64,000 bases of DNA from Pseudomonas putida S13.1.2 (GTDB lineage Bacteria > Pseudomonadota > Gammaproteobacteria > Pseudomonadales > Pseudomonadaceae), in the NCBI RefSeq assembly GCF_000498395.2, contig NZ_CP010979.1, positions 3,162,001 to 3,226,000 on the forward strand. Reading direction: 5' to 3'. The position numbers were made by a program, and so were the translations under genes. Below the pieces are notes generated by a model, which was given only the letters and a program-made list of their open reading frames with translations, had not been told where the DNA came from and did no database searches. This document shows positions 9,162 through 19,000 of this stretch, piece by piece (positions within the stretch are counted from its first letter, which is position 1; every line of letters starts with the position of its first letter).

Positions 9162-10160
9162 TCAGTCGCCTTTCACTGCCCGTTCGAATGCGGGCGTAGC
9201 TCGAGAGACGAAGCCACCCTCGGCCCGAGTCACCAATACTGCGGCCAGCCCGTGCGCCACGGCAAAATCCCAGCCACGTTCAGGGCCAAGGATCAGCAGC
9301 AGTGTCGAATAGCCGTCGGCCTGCAGCGCCGAGGCGTCCAGCACGGTGACTGCGGCCAGGTCGTGCTGCACGGGGCGTCCGACGCGGGCATCGAAGGTGT
9401 GCGAATAGCGCCGGCCATTCTCCTCGAAATAGTGCCGATAGTCACCCGAGGTTGAGACGGAAAGGCCATTGACCGCAATGATCTGCCGGGCGATCTGGCG
9501 GTCTTCGCGGGGCAACTCCAGGGCAATGCGCCAGGGGCTGCCATCGGGCTTGCGGCCAACCGCCTTGAGCTCGCCAGTGGCCTCGGCGACAAAACTGGCT
9601 ATACCCATGGCGCGCAGGCGCGCGGCAATCAAGTCGACGGCATGACCGGCGGCGATGCTGTTGAAGTCGAGCTGCACCGGGGCGTCCTTGCACAGGGCCT
9701 GGCCTTGCACATGCAAGTGCCGGTAGCCCACGCGCTGACGAACCTGAGCCAGGGCTTGCGGGTCGGGCACCTGCTCGTGGCGGGCCTGGGGGCCGAAGCC
9801 CCACAGGTCAAGCAAGGGTTCAACGGTGAGGTCAAAGGCGCCATCACTCTGCTCGGCCAGTTGCTGGCCAAGGGCAACCAGTTCAAGCATGTCGGGCGGC
9901 AGGGCCAGGCACTGGTTGGCGGGCAACTGGTTGAAACGGCTGACGGTGGAATCGCCCCGGTAGGTCGAATAGTGCCGGTCGATGTCGCCAAGGATGGTTT
10001 CGACCGCCGCCTGTACCTGGGCCGGCGCCGGGCCACCGGGCTCGCGGACGTATTGGATGCTGTAGCTGCTGCCCATGGTCGGGCCGCCCAGGCGCTCCAG
10101 GGTGGGGCCCTGGTTGCAGGCGGTGAGCAGCAGGAGGATGAACAGTAAGGCTGTGCGCAA
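9162..10160 (-). CDS. apbE: FAD:protein FMN transferase (ApbE-type lipoprotein)
   Basis: A 332-aa ApbE-family protein with a lipoprotein signal (LLFILLLLTACNQ; the Cys is the lipidation site). The core follows: GPTMGSSYSIQYV, GAFDLTVEPLLDLWGFG, LDFNSIAAGHAVDLIAARL, and GLSVSTSGDYRHYFEENGRRYSHTFDARVGRP. The C-terminal half carries the metal-dependent FMN-transfer site (TVLDASALQADGYSTLLLILG). It covalently attaches FMN to target proteins such as Na+-translocating NADH dehydrogenase or Rnf subunits; the local target is not visible. The start appears to be TTG at 10160 with no strong Shine-Dalgarno, so the exact start is uncertain, though it is fixed to within a few residues by the lipobox. Confidence 0.85.
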   Translation of the reverse strand: MRTALLFILLLLTACNQGPTLERLGGPTMGSSYSIQYVREPGGPAPAQVQAAVETILGDIDRHYSTYRGDSTVSRFNQLPANQCLALPPDMLELVALGQQLAEQSDGAFDLTVEPLLDLWGFGPQARHEQVPDPQALAQVRQRVGYRHLHVQGQALCKDAPVQLDFNSIAAGHAVDLIAARLRAMGIASFVAEATGELKAVGRKPDGSPWRIALELPREDRQIARQIIAVNGLSVSTSGDYRHYFEENGRRYSHTFDARVGRPVQHDLAAVTVLDASALQADGYSTLLLILGPERGWDFAVAHGLAAVLVTRAEGGFVSRATPAFERAVKGD

Positions 10161-10183
10161 GGTTGGGGCTCTCGGTTGCCTGC

Positions 10184-10283
10184 ACTGGCCTCATCGCCGG
10201 CAAGCCAGCTCCCACAAGTACTGAGCTGAGTCTGACGACTGTGCAGTACCTGTCGGAGCTGGCTTGCCGGCGATGAGGCCAGT
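10184..10283. repeat. REP pair (inverted)
   Basis: ACTGGCCTCATCGCCGGCAA at the left and its complement ending at 10283 form two facing P. putida REP elements around about 35 unrelated bases. One base of the GTGGGAGC core is changed (GTCGGAGC). Confidence 0.85.
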
Positions 10284-10320
10284 ACAGACACAGTAGATGC
10301 CCGATCAGTTCATCAGGCAA

Positions 10321-10353
10321 AAAAAACGGGAACCCGAAGGTTCCCGTTTTTTC
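10321..10353 (-). terminator. intrinsic terminator of gap
   Basis: On the minus strand the order is A-run, ACGGGAACC, TTCG tetraloop, GGTTCCCGT, then a run of T. The stem is perfect, and the A and T tracts on both sides mean it could stop transcription from either direction. It lies 18 bases past the gap stop codon. Confidence 0.9.
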
Positions 10354-10370
10354 ATTGCCTTACAAGCGAA

Positions 10371-11834
10371 TCAGCGTGGAAACGCTGGCGGGTTCACACC
10401 GGCCATGTCTTCCATCACGCGAACCACCTGGCAGCTGTAACCGAATTCGTTGTCGTACCAGACGTACAGGACAACGCGGTTGTCGTTGGCGATGGTGGCT
10501 TCAGCGTCAACCACACCGGCGTGGCGCGAGCCAACGAAGTCGGTCGACACCACTTCCTGCGAGCTGACGTAGTCGATCTGCTTGTGCAGTTCCGAGTGCA
10601 TGGCCGTCTGGCGCAGGTACTCGTTGATTTCGTCGCGGTTGGTGGCCTTTTCCAGGTTCAGGTTCAGGATGGCCATCGAAACGTTCGGCGTCGGTACGCG
10701 AATGGCGTTGCCGGTCAGCTTGCCCTTCAGCACTGGCAGCGCCTTGGCAGCTGCAGTGGCGGCGCCGGTTTCGGTGATGACCATGTTCAGCGGCGCGGCA
10801 CGACCACGGCGGCTGCCCTTGTGGAAGTTGTCGATCAGGTTCTGGTCGTTGGTGAACGAGTGAACGGTTTCGACGTGGCCGTTGACGATGCCGTACTTGT
10901 CGTTGACAGCCTTGAGCACCGGCACGATGGCGTTGGTGGTGCAAGAGGCCGCCGAGATGATCTTGTCATCGGCAGTGATGTCACCGTGGTTGATGCCGTG
11001 CACGATGTTCTTCAGCGCGCCCTTGCCAGGTGCGGTGAGGATCACGCGGGCAGCGCCCGGGCAGGCCAGGTGCTGGCCCAGGCCGTCGGCATCACGCCAT
11101 ACGCCGGTGTTGTCGACGATCAGCGCGTTGTCGATGCCGTACTGGGTGTAGTCGACTTCGCTCGGGCTCTTGGCGTAGATAACCTGGATCAGGTTGCCGT
11201 TGGCGGTGATGGTGTTGTTGGCTTCGTCGATGGTGATGGTGCCATCGAACGGGCCGTGCACCGAGTCACGGCGCAGCAGGCTGGCACGCTTGACCAGGTC
11301 ATTCTCGGCGCCTTTGCGCACGACAATGGCACGCAGGCGCAGGCCGTCGCCACCACCGGTCTTCTCGATCAGGATGCGCGCCAGCAGGCGGCCGATGCGG
11401 CCGAAGCCGTACAGGACAACGTCGGTGCCTTTGCGCGCCGAAGCGTTCTGCTGGCCAACCACGTCGGCCAGCTCTTCACGGACGAACTGCTCGGCAGTAC
11501 GGCCATTGCCTTCCTGCTTGAACTTGTTGGCCAGCTTGCCCAGGTCGACCGAAGCGGCGCCCAGTTTCAGCTCGCTCATGGCCTTGAGCAGGGGGAATGT
11601 CTCGTGGACGGACAGTTCGGTTTCGTCGGCTTGACGATGACGCGCAAAGCGGTGCGCCTTGAGGATCGAGATAACCGAACGGTTGATCAGGCTACGGCCA
11701 TAAATCGAGCTCACCACGTTGTTGTTGCGGTAGAGCTGACCGATAAGCGGGATCATCGCTTCAGCCAGAGCTTCACGATCAATCCACTCACCAAGACACT
11801 GGTCGGGCTTCTGAGTCACGGGAACCTTCCACAT
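10371..11834 (-). CDS. gapB: glyceraldehyde-3-phosphate dehydrogenase, long form
   Basis: A 487-aa enzyme, some 150 residues longer than classical GAPDH because of an N-terminal extension (about residues 1-130) found in the pseudomonad second GAPDH. The Rossmann motif is YGFGRIGRLLARIL. The catalytic Cys lies in ISAASCTTNAIVPVL, and the tail has WYDNEFGYSCQVVRVMEDM. It interconverts glyceraldehyde-3-phosphate and 1,3-bisphosphoglycerate in the cytoplasm; this form is usually linked to gluconeogenesis. Start is uncertain: ATG 11834 lacks a Shine-Dalgarno, while GTG 11819 (MTQKPDQ) has GGAAGG 6 bases upstream and would give 482 residues. It is divergent from mfd. Confidence 0.92.
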   Translation of the reverse strand: MWKVPVTQKPDQCLGEWIDREALAEAMIPLIGQLYRNNNVVSSIYGRSLINRSVISILKAHRFARHRQADETELSVHETFPLLKAMSELKLGAASVDLGKLANKFKQEGNGRTAEQFVREELADVVGQQNASARKGTDVVLYGFGRIGRLLARILIEKTGGGDGLRLRAIVVRKGAENDLVKRASLLRRDSVHGPFDGTITIDEANNTITANGNLIQVIYAKSPSEVDYTQYGIDNALIVDNTGVWRDADGLGQHLACPGAARVILTAPGKGALKNIVHGINHGDITADDKIISAASCTTNAIVPVLKAVNDKYGIVNGHVETVHSFTNDQNLIDNFHKGSRRGRAAPLNMVITETGAATAAAKALPVLKGKLTGNAIRVPTPNVSMAILNLNLEKATNRDEINEYLRQTAMHSELHKQIDYVSSQEVVSTDFVGSRHAGVVDAEATIANDNRVVLYVWYDNEFGYSCQVVRVMEDMAGVNPPAFPR

Positions 11835-12001
11835 GTAGGGACAGAAAAAAGGGGCTACATTATGACGCCCCGACGCGGAACCGGCAATGAGCGCCTGTCG
11901 TAGTCACGCAAGCCAGCGTTCACGCCCTTTCGAGCCTGACAGCCGGCACGGTCACCGGTACAATCGGTGTCTTTGCCGCAACGCTTGGAGTGCAATCTCC
12001 C

Positions 12002-15000
12002 GTGTCAGTTCTGCGCCTACCGCACATGTCGGCCACGGCCGGCAAACAAACCTGGGGTAACCTGCCCGGTGCCGCCCTCAGCCTTGCCATTGCCGAGGCT
12101 GCCAGCAACGCTGGCCGCTTCACCCTGCTGCTGACAGCCGACAGCCAGGCCGCCGACCGTCTGGAGCAGGAGCTGCGCTTCTTCGCCCCGGACCTGCCAG
12201 TGCTGCCGTTCCCCGACTGGGAAACCCTGCCCTACGACCTGTTCTCGCCACACCAGGACATCATTTCCCAGCGCATCGCCAGCCTGTACCGCCTGCCGGA
12301 GCTGAGCCACGGCATCCTCGTGGTGCCGGTCACCACCGCCCTGCACCGCCTGGCGCCCACGCGCTTCCTGCTGGGCAGCAGCCTGGTGCTGGACGTGGGC
12401 CAGACCATAGACGTGGAACAGATGCGCACGCGCCTTGAGGCCAGTGGCTATCGTTGCGTCGACACCGTCTACGAGCATGGCGAGTTCGCCGTGCGCGGCG
12501 CACTGATCGACCTGTACCCGATGGGCAGCAAGCTGCCCTACCGCATCGACCTGTTCGATGACGAGATCGAGACCCTGCGCACCTTCGACCCCGAGACCCA
12601 GCGCTCGATCGACAAGGTGGATTCGGTGCGCCTGCTGCCGGCACGCGAATTTCCGATGCAAAAAGAGGAAGTGACCCGCTTCAAGGCACGCTTCCGTGAA
12701 CGTTTCGACGTCGACTTCCGCCGCAGCGCGATCTTCCAGGACCTGGCCAGCGGCATCATCCCTGCCGGCATCGAGTACTACCTGCCGTTGTTCTTCGAAG
12801 AAACCTCCACCCTGTTCGACTACCTGCCAGCCGACACCCAGGTGTTTTCGCTGCCCGGCGTGGAACAGGCCGCCGAACACTTCTGGAACGACGTGCGCGG
12901 GCGGTATGAAGACCGCCGCGGTGACCTCAGCCGGCCACTGCTGCCGCCTGCCGAGCTGTTCATGCCGGTGGAAGACTGCTTCGCCCGGCTCAAGCAATGG
13001 CCGCGGGTGGTGGTCAGCAGCGAAGACATCGAGCCGGGCGCAGGCCGCGAGCGCTTCCCGGCGCGCGCCCTGCCCAACCTGGCCATCGAGGCCAAGGCCA
13101 ACCAGCCACTGGCCGAACTGGCCAACTTCCTCGACCAGTTCCCCGGCCGCGTGCTGTTCACCGCCGAATCGGCGGGCCGCCGCGAAGTGCTGCTGGAGCT
13201 GCTCGAACGGCTGAAACTGCGCCCGCACACCGTCGACGGCTGGGCCGACTTCATCACCGGTAGCGAGCGCCTGGCAATCACCATTGCCCCGCTGGATGAC
13301 GGCTTGCTGCTGGACGACCCAGGCCTGGCCCTGGTCGCGGAAAGCCCGCTGTTCGGCCAGCGCGTGATGCAGCGCCGCCGCCGCGACAAGCGTGGCGAAA
13401 CCGCCAACGACGCGGTCATCAAGAACCTCACCGAGCTGCGCGAAGGCGCACCGGTGGTGCACATCGACCATGGTGTGGGCCGCTACCTGGGCCTGGCCAC
13501 GCTGGAAATCGACGGCCAGGCTGCCGAATTCCTCACCCTGGAATACGCCGAGAACGCCAAGCTGTATGTGCCGGTGGCCAACCTGCACCTGATCGCCCGC
13601 TACACCGGCAGCGACGATGCCCTGGCACCGCTGCACCGGCTGGGCTCGGAAGCCTGGCAGAAGGCCAAGCGCAAGGCCGCCGAACAGGTGCGCGACGTGG
13701 CCGCCGAACTGCTCGACATCTATGCCCGCCGTGCCGCGCGCAAGGGTTATGCGTTTGCCGACCCGTCCGCCGACTACGCCACCTTCAGCGCCGGCTTCCC
13801 GTTCGAAGAAACCCCTGACCAGCAAACGGCCATCGAAGCGGTGCGCGCCGACATGCTCGCGCCCAAACCGATGGACCGCCTGGTGTGCGGCGACGTCGGC
13901 TTCGGCAAGACCGAAGTGGCCATGCGCGCGGCGTTCATCGCCGTACACAGTGGCCGCCAGGTCGCCGTGCTGGTGCCCACTACCCTGCTGGCCCAGCAAC
14001 ACTACAACAGCTTCCGCGACCGCTTTGCCGACTGGCCGGTGACCGTGGAAGTAATGAGCCGTTTCAAGTCGGCCAAGGAAGTGGCCGCGGCCGCGGCCGA
14101 CCTGGCCGAAGGCAAGATCGACATCCTCATCGGCACCCACAAGCTGCTGCAGGACGATGTGCGCTTCAAGGACCTTGGCCTGGCCATCATCGACGAAGAG
14201 CACCGCTTTGGCGTGCGCCAGAAGGAGCAGCTGAAGGCCCTGCGCAGCGAGGTCGACATCCTCACCCTGACCGCCACGCCGATCCCTCGCACGCTGAACA
14301 TGGCAGTGGCCGGTATGCGCGACCTGTCGATCATCGCCACGCCACCTGCGCGCCGCCTGTCGGTGCGCACCTTCGTCATGGAGCAGAACAAGAGCACGGT
14401 CAAGGAGGCACTGCTGCGCGAACTGCTGCGCGGTGGCCAGGTGTACTACCTGCACAACGATGTGAAAACCATCGAAAAATGCGCCGCCGACCTTGCCGAA
14501 CTGGTGCCCGAGGCACGTATCGGCATCGGCCACGGGCAAATGCGCGAGCGCGAGCTGGAACAGGTGATGAGCGATTTCTACCACAAGCGCTTCAACGTGC
14601 TGGTGGCATCGACCATCATCGAAACCGGCATCGACGTGCCCAGCGCCAACACCATCGTCATCGAGCGCGCCGACAAATTTGGCCTGGCGCAGCTGCACCA
14701 GCTGCGTGGCCGGGTCGGCCGTAGCCACCACCAGGCCTACGCCTACCTGCTCACCCCAACCCGGCAAAAGGTCAGCGCCGACGCTGAAAAACGCCTGGAG
14801 GCCATCGCCAACACCCAGGACCTGGGCGCCGGTTTCGTGCTGGCCACCAACGACCTGGAAATCCGCGGTGCGGGCGAGCTGCTGGGCGAAGGCCAAAGCG
14901 GGCAGATACAGGCGGTGGGCTTCACCCTGTACATGGAAATGCTCGAGCGCGCGGTCAAGGCGATCCGCAAGGGTACCCAGCCAAATCTGGAGCAGCCGCT

Positions 15001-15451
15001 GGGCGGCGGGCCGGAGATCAACCTGCGCCTGCCGGCGCTGATCCCAGAGGACTACCTGCCCGACGTGCATGCGCGGCTGATCCTGTATAAGCGCATTGCC
15101 TCGGCCGCTGACGAAGAAGGCCTCAAGGACCTGCAGGTGGAAATGATCGACCGCTTCGGCCTGCTGCCAGAGCCGACCAAGAACCTGATGCGCCTGACCT
15201 CGCTCAAGCTGCACGCGGAAAAGCTCGGCATCAAGAAAGTCGATGCCGGCCCCAATGGCGGCAAGCTCGAGTTCGAAGCCGAAACCCCGGTCGACCCGCT
15301 GACCCTGATCAAGCTGATCCAGGGCCAACCCAAACGCTACAAGTTCGAAGGCGCTACCCAGTTCCGCTTCCTGGTCCCGATGGAACGCCCCGACGAACGT
15401 TTCAATACCCTGGAGGCGCTGTTCGAGCGCCTGACCCCACAGCCTGCCTAA
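12002..15451 (+). CDS. mfd: transcription-repair coupling factor Mfd
   Basis: A 1149-aa protein of the normal length. It removes RNA polymerase stalled at DNA lesions and recruits UvrA. The UvrB-homologous N-terminal part has PFPDWETLPYD. The RNA-polymerase-interacting domain follows (VVHIDHGVGRYLGL, LEYAENAKLYVPV). The RecG-like translocase has Walker A CGDVGFGKTEVAMRAAF, the DEEH motif in IIDEEHRFGVRQ, and LTLTATPIPRTLNMA. Motif VI is HQLRGRVGRS, and the C-terminal TRCF domain follows. I chose GTG 12002, the length expected for pseudomonads; GTG 11990 is 12 bases upstream and also in frame. A CsiV-like gene follows after 9 bases. Confidence 0.95.
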   Translation: MSVLRLPHMSATAGKQTWGNLPGAALSLAIAEAASNAGRFTLLLTADSQAADRLEQELRFFAPDLPVLPFPDWETLPYDLFSPHQDIISQRIASLYRLPELSHGILVVPVTTALHRLAPTRFLLGSSLVLDVGQTIDVEQMRTRLEASGYRCVDTVYEHGEFAVRGALIDLYPMGSKLPYRIDLFDDEIETLRTFDPETQRSIDKVDSVRLLPAREFPMQKEEVTRFKARFRERFDVDFRRSAIFQDLASGIIPAGIEYYLPLFFEETSTLFDYLPADTQVFSLPGVEQAAEHFWNDVRGRYEDRRGDLSRPLLPPAELFMPVEDCFARLKQWPRVVVSSEDIEPGAGRERFPARALPNLAIEAKANQPLAELANFLDQFPGRVLFTAESAGRREVLLELLERLKLRPHTVDGWADFITGSERLAITIAPLDDGLLLDDPGLALVAESPLFGQRVMQRRRRDKRGETANDAVIKNLTELREGAPVVHIDHGVGRYLGLATLEIDGQAAEFLTLEYAENAKLYVPVANLHLIARYTGSDDALAPLHRLGSEAWQKAKRKAAEQVRDVAAELLDIYARRAARKGYAFADPSADYATFSAGFPFEETPDQQTAIEAVRADMLAPKPMDRLVCGDVGFGKTEVAMRAAFIAVHSGRQVAVLVPTTLLAQQHYNSFRDRFADWPVTVEVMSRFKSAKEVAAAAADLAEGKIDILIGTHKLLQDDVRFKDLGLAIIDEEHRFGVRQKEQLKALRSEVDILTLTATPIPRTLNMAVAGMRDLSIIATPPARRLSVRTFVMEQNKSTVKEALLRELLRGGQVYYLHNDVKTIEKCAADLAELVPEARIGIGHGQMRERELEQVMSDFYHKRFNVLVASTIIETGIDVPSANTIVIERADKFGLAQLHQLRGRVGRSHHQAYAYLLTPTRQKVSADAEKRLEAIANTQDLGAGFVLATNDLEIRGAGELLGEGQSGQIQAVGFTLYMEMLERAVKAIRKGTQPNLEQPLGGGPEINLRLPALIPEDYLPDVHARLILYKRIASAADEEGLKDLQVEMIDRFGLLPEPTKNLMRLTSLKLHAEKLGIKKVDAGPNGGKLEFEAETPVDPLTLIKLIQGQPKRYKFEGATQFRFLVPMERPDERFNTLEALFERLTPQPA

Positions 15452-15460
15452 GGAAGATCC

Positions 15461-16033
15461 ATGCGTGCCATCCGTTGCCTGACCCTGCTGCTGGCGCTGT
15501 TCGCGCCAGCCGCCTTCGCCGAAGGCCTGTATCAGGTAGAAATGATTCTGGTGCGGCAGAACAGCGTGCCCGCCTTCACCAGCCCGTTTGCCCCTGAAGA
15601 CTGGAGCGCCGGTGCCCCGCGCCTGGCAAAAGACGCCGAGCGCCGCCTGGCGCTGGAAGACGAAGCCACCCGCCTGGAAGCCACCGCCGACTACACCGTA
15701 TTGATGCACAAGGCCTGGCAGCAGCAGGTGGGCAGCGAACCCAGCCGCATCGCCCTGGGCGAAGGCGCCGAACAGTTCGGCCACTTCCCAATCGAAGGCA
15801 ACCTGAGCATCGCTGAAGGCCGCTTCATCTCGGTCGAAGCCAACTTCTGGGTCAACCAGCTGGACGGCAACGGCAGCGTGCTGCAAAGCGAGCAGTTCAG
15901 GCAGAACAACAGCAACGTGAAGGGCGGCCAGCTGACCTTCCTCGACGGCGGGCACTTGGCCGTGCTGCTGAAGGTGACACCACCGGGCACGCCGAAAATG
16001 CCGGTGATGGACCCGGAGATGATGGAGCAGTAA
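15461..16033 (+). CDS. CsiV-family periplasmic protein
   Basis: A 190-aa exported protein. A clear signal peptide (MRAIRCLTLLLALFAPAAFA) is followed by GLYQVEMILVRQN, the typical opening of the CsiV domain. The middle contains LEATADYTVLMHKAWQQ and a proline-rich end (VTPPGTPKMPVMDPE). In Vibrio cholerae CsiV is a peptidoglycan-binding activator of PBP1A-dependent wall synthesis; whether that role is kept here is unknown. It lies between mfd and the SWIM/SNF2 gene with gaps of 9 and 4 bases, so the three are probably one operon. Confidence 0.78.
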   Translation: MRAIRCLTLLLALFAPAAFAEGLYQVEMILVRQNSVPAFTSPFAPEDWSAGAPRLAKDAERRLALEDEATRLEATADYTVLMHKAWQQQVGSEPSRIALGEGAEQFGHFPIEGNLSIAEGRFISVEANFWVNQLDGNGSVLQSEQFRQNNSNVKGGQLTFLDGGHLAVLLKVTPPGTPKMPVMDPEMMEQ

Positions 16034-16037
16034 TCCG

Positions 16038-19000
16038 ATGAAGCAAGATGCCGCCGAGATGGTGAACGCTTATCCGAACTGGACCCAATCGTTCAGCAAA
16101 GCTGCCCTGCAACGCGGTGAGCGCTATGCCGAGGAAGGCAGGGTCGAACTGGAGGGCTTCTATGGGCCGACCATCACGGCCAATTGCCAAGGGAGTGGCG
16201 ACAACCACTATCGGCAAAGCATCGAGTTGCACGTAGCCGGCGGCCGTTGCCATGTGCACGGTGAATGCGATTGCCCTGTAGGGCAAAACTGCAAGCATTG
16301 CGCCGCTGCACTGTTCTGCATAAGCGACCCTTGGTCCAATCTTGAGGCCACGCAAGCCGACCCGGCAACGTTGTCCGCCGAACTGCAGCACTGGTTGAGC
16401 GGCCTGGAGCAGGCCCCGCCCAAGCCCAACGCAACCGAAGACAAACGCGGACGCATGGTGTGCTACCAGCTCAATCTCACCGATGATGCCGGCTGCGCCC
16501 TGCTGGTGCGCAAGGGCACGCGAACCGAGGACGGCATACGCTTCAGCCGCGTCCAGTCACTGTACGACTTTCTCTACGAGCCCCCGCGCTTCGTGACGGA
16601 AGAAGACACCCGCATTTTGCGCCTGCTCTCGGCCCTGAATCAGGGCGGCGGCCAGGACCGCGGCTATAAACTGAAGGGCCAGGAAGGTGGCGAGTTGTTC
16701 CAGCGCGCACTCGAAACCGGGCGCATGTTTTACGATGTCGGCTTCCCACCGCTTCATCAAGGCCCGGTGCGCCATGCCGAGTTTCGCTGGGTACGCCTGG
16801 ACAACGGAAACTACCGGGGACTGTGGTACAGCGGCGAGGAAATGCTGCGCTGCGTCATCCCGCTGTTGCCCCTTTACTACTTCGATCTGCTGACCAGTGA
16901 AGTGGGCAAGGTCGAGCACAGCCTGGATCCGCATGTCGCCGTGCAGCTGACTATTGCCCCCGATGTACCCGAGCACCTGGTCGTACCCCTCAGCCACAAG
17001 CTCAATGCCCTCAGCCACAAGGTGCCGACGCCGACGCCAGTGCAGGAGCAGGTGCTCGATCACATCCAGCCCAAGCCCCTTCTTGCGCTCGGCAGCCTTG
17101 AATACACCGCCTACATGCCGAAAACCGGTCGCATGCAACGGCAAATGCAACATCGCGCCGCATTGGCATTCAGCTATGACGGTTTGCAGGTCAGCGGCAC
17201 CGACGAGAAGCCGCTGACCCGACTGGCGGGCAGCACCAGCCAGCGAATTCGCCGACAGCCGCAAGCCGAGCTGGCCCTGCGCAAGGCGTTACGCGACCTG
17301 GGCTTCAAACCCGCCACTCGGCAGAGCAAGGCCCTGCCCGACAGTGCCGGCGAAATGTATCAGTTGCCCGACGACGAAGCCTGGCTGCGCTTTGCACGCC
17401 AAGGCCTGCCGCAGCTGCGCCAAGCCGGCTGGGACATCGACATACACCGCGACTTCGCCTTCAACCTGCAGGAGGTGGACGACTGGTATGCGAGCATCGA
17501 CGAGGCACCCGGCCATGAATGGTTTGACCTGGAGCTGGGCATCGTGGTCGATGGCCAGCGTCACAGCCTGCTGCCAATCGTGCTGCAACTGCTGCGCAGC
17601 AGCCCGGAAATGCTGCGCCCCAGCGAACTGGCCCGACGCAGTGACGATGAGCACCTGCTGATCGACCTGAACCGCGGCCGCCTGGATGCACCGGCGTTGC
17701 GCGTCGCCCTGCCCTACGGCCGCATCAAGGCCGTGATGGGTACCTTGGGCGAGCTGTACCTGCACGAACACACTGCGGGCCCGGCCCTGCGCATGGAGCG
17801 CGCCGACGCCGCGCGCCTGAACGACATCGAAGGCCTGCCCCTGCACTGGGAAGGTGGCCAGCACGTGCGCGATCTGGGCCGCCGCCTGCGAGATGCCCGC
17901 GACCTGCAAGTGGCCCCACCCGCCGGGCTGCAGGCCAGCTTGCGCCCCTATCAGCAGCAGGGCCTGAACTGGCTGCAGGCACTGCAGGAAATGGGCACCG
18001 GGGGCATCCTCGGTGACGACATGGGCCTGGGCAAGACCCTGCAGGCCCTGGCACACCTGCTACTGGAGAAAGAGTCCGGGCGCCTGGAAGCACCAGCCCT
18101 GGCGGTCATGCCCACCAGCCTGATACCCAACTGGCTGGACGAAGCCCAGCGCTTTGCCCCCGACCTGCGCGTGCTGGCACTGCATGGGCCGGGTCGCAGC
18201 AAGCATTTTGCCAAGCTGCATGAATATGACCTGATTCTGACCACCTATGCCCTGGTGCCACGCGACCTCGAACACCTGCGCGCCCAGGCTTGGCACGTGC
18301 TGGTACTGGACGAGGCACAGAACATCAAGAGCAGCACCAGCAAGGCCGCCCTCGCCGTCTGCGAGCTACAGGCCGGCCAGCGCCTGTGCCTGACCGGCAC
18401 GCCGATGGAAAACAACCTGGGCGAGCTGTGGTCGATCTTCCACTTCCTCATGCCCGGCTGGCTGGGCGATGTCAAACGCTTCAACCAGGACTACCGCACC
18501 CCGATCGAACGCCATGGCGACGCTGAGCGGCTGGGCCATCTGGTCACGCGCATCCGCCCGTTCCTGCTGCGCCGCACCAAGGAGCAGGTGGCCACCGAGT
18601 TGCCGGCCAAGACCGAGATGGTGCACTGGGTGGAGCTCAGCGACGCCCAGCGCGATACCTACGAGGCCGTGCGGGTGGCCATGGACAAGAAAGTCCGCGA
18701 CGAGATCGCCCGCAATGGTGCCGCACGCAGCCAGATCGTCATCCTCGACGCGCTACTCAAACTGCGCCAGGTGTGCTGCGACCTGCGCCTGGTAAAAGGG
18801 GTAGAAAGCAAAGGCAACCAGGCCGACAAGGGCAAGCTGGGCGCATTGCTGGAAATGCTCGATGAGCTGCTCAGCGAAGGGCGGCGGGTACTGTTGTTCT
18901 CGCAGTTCACCTCGATGCTGGCACTGATCCAGCAGGAGCTGGAGAAACGCAAGATCCGCTACAGCCTGCTGACCGGTGACACACGGGACCGGCGCACGCC

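Noticed and set aside
12017..15955. 1312-aa open frame on the minus strand across mfd
   Set aside because: It lies antisense to mfd and the CsiV-like gene, both with clear family motifs. Long antisense frames are expected in such GC-rich coding DNA.
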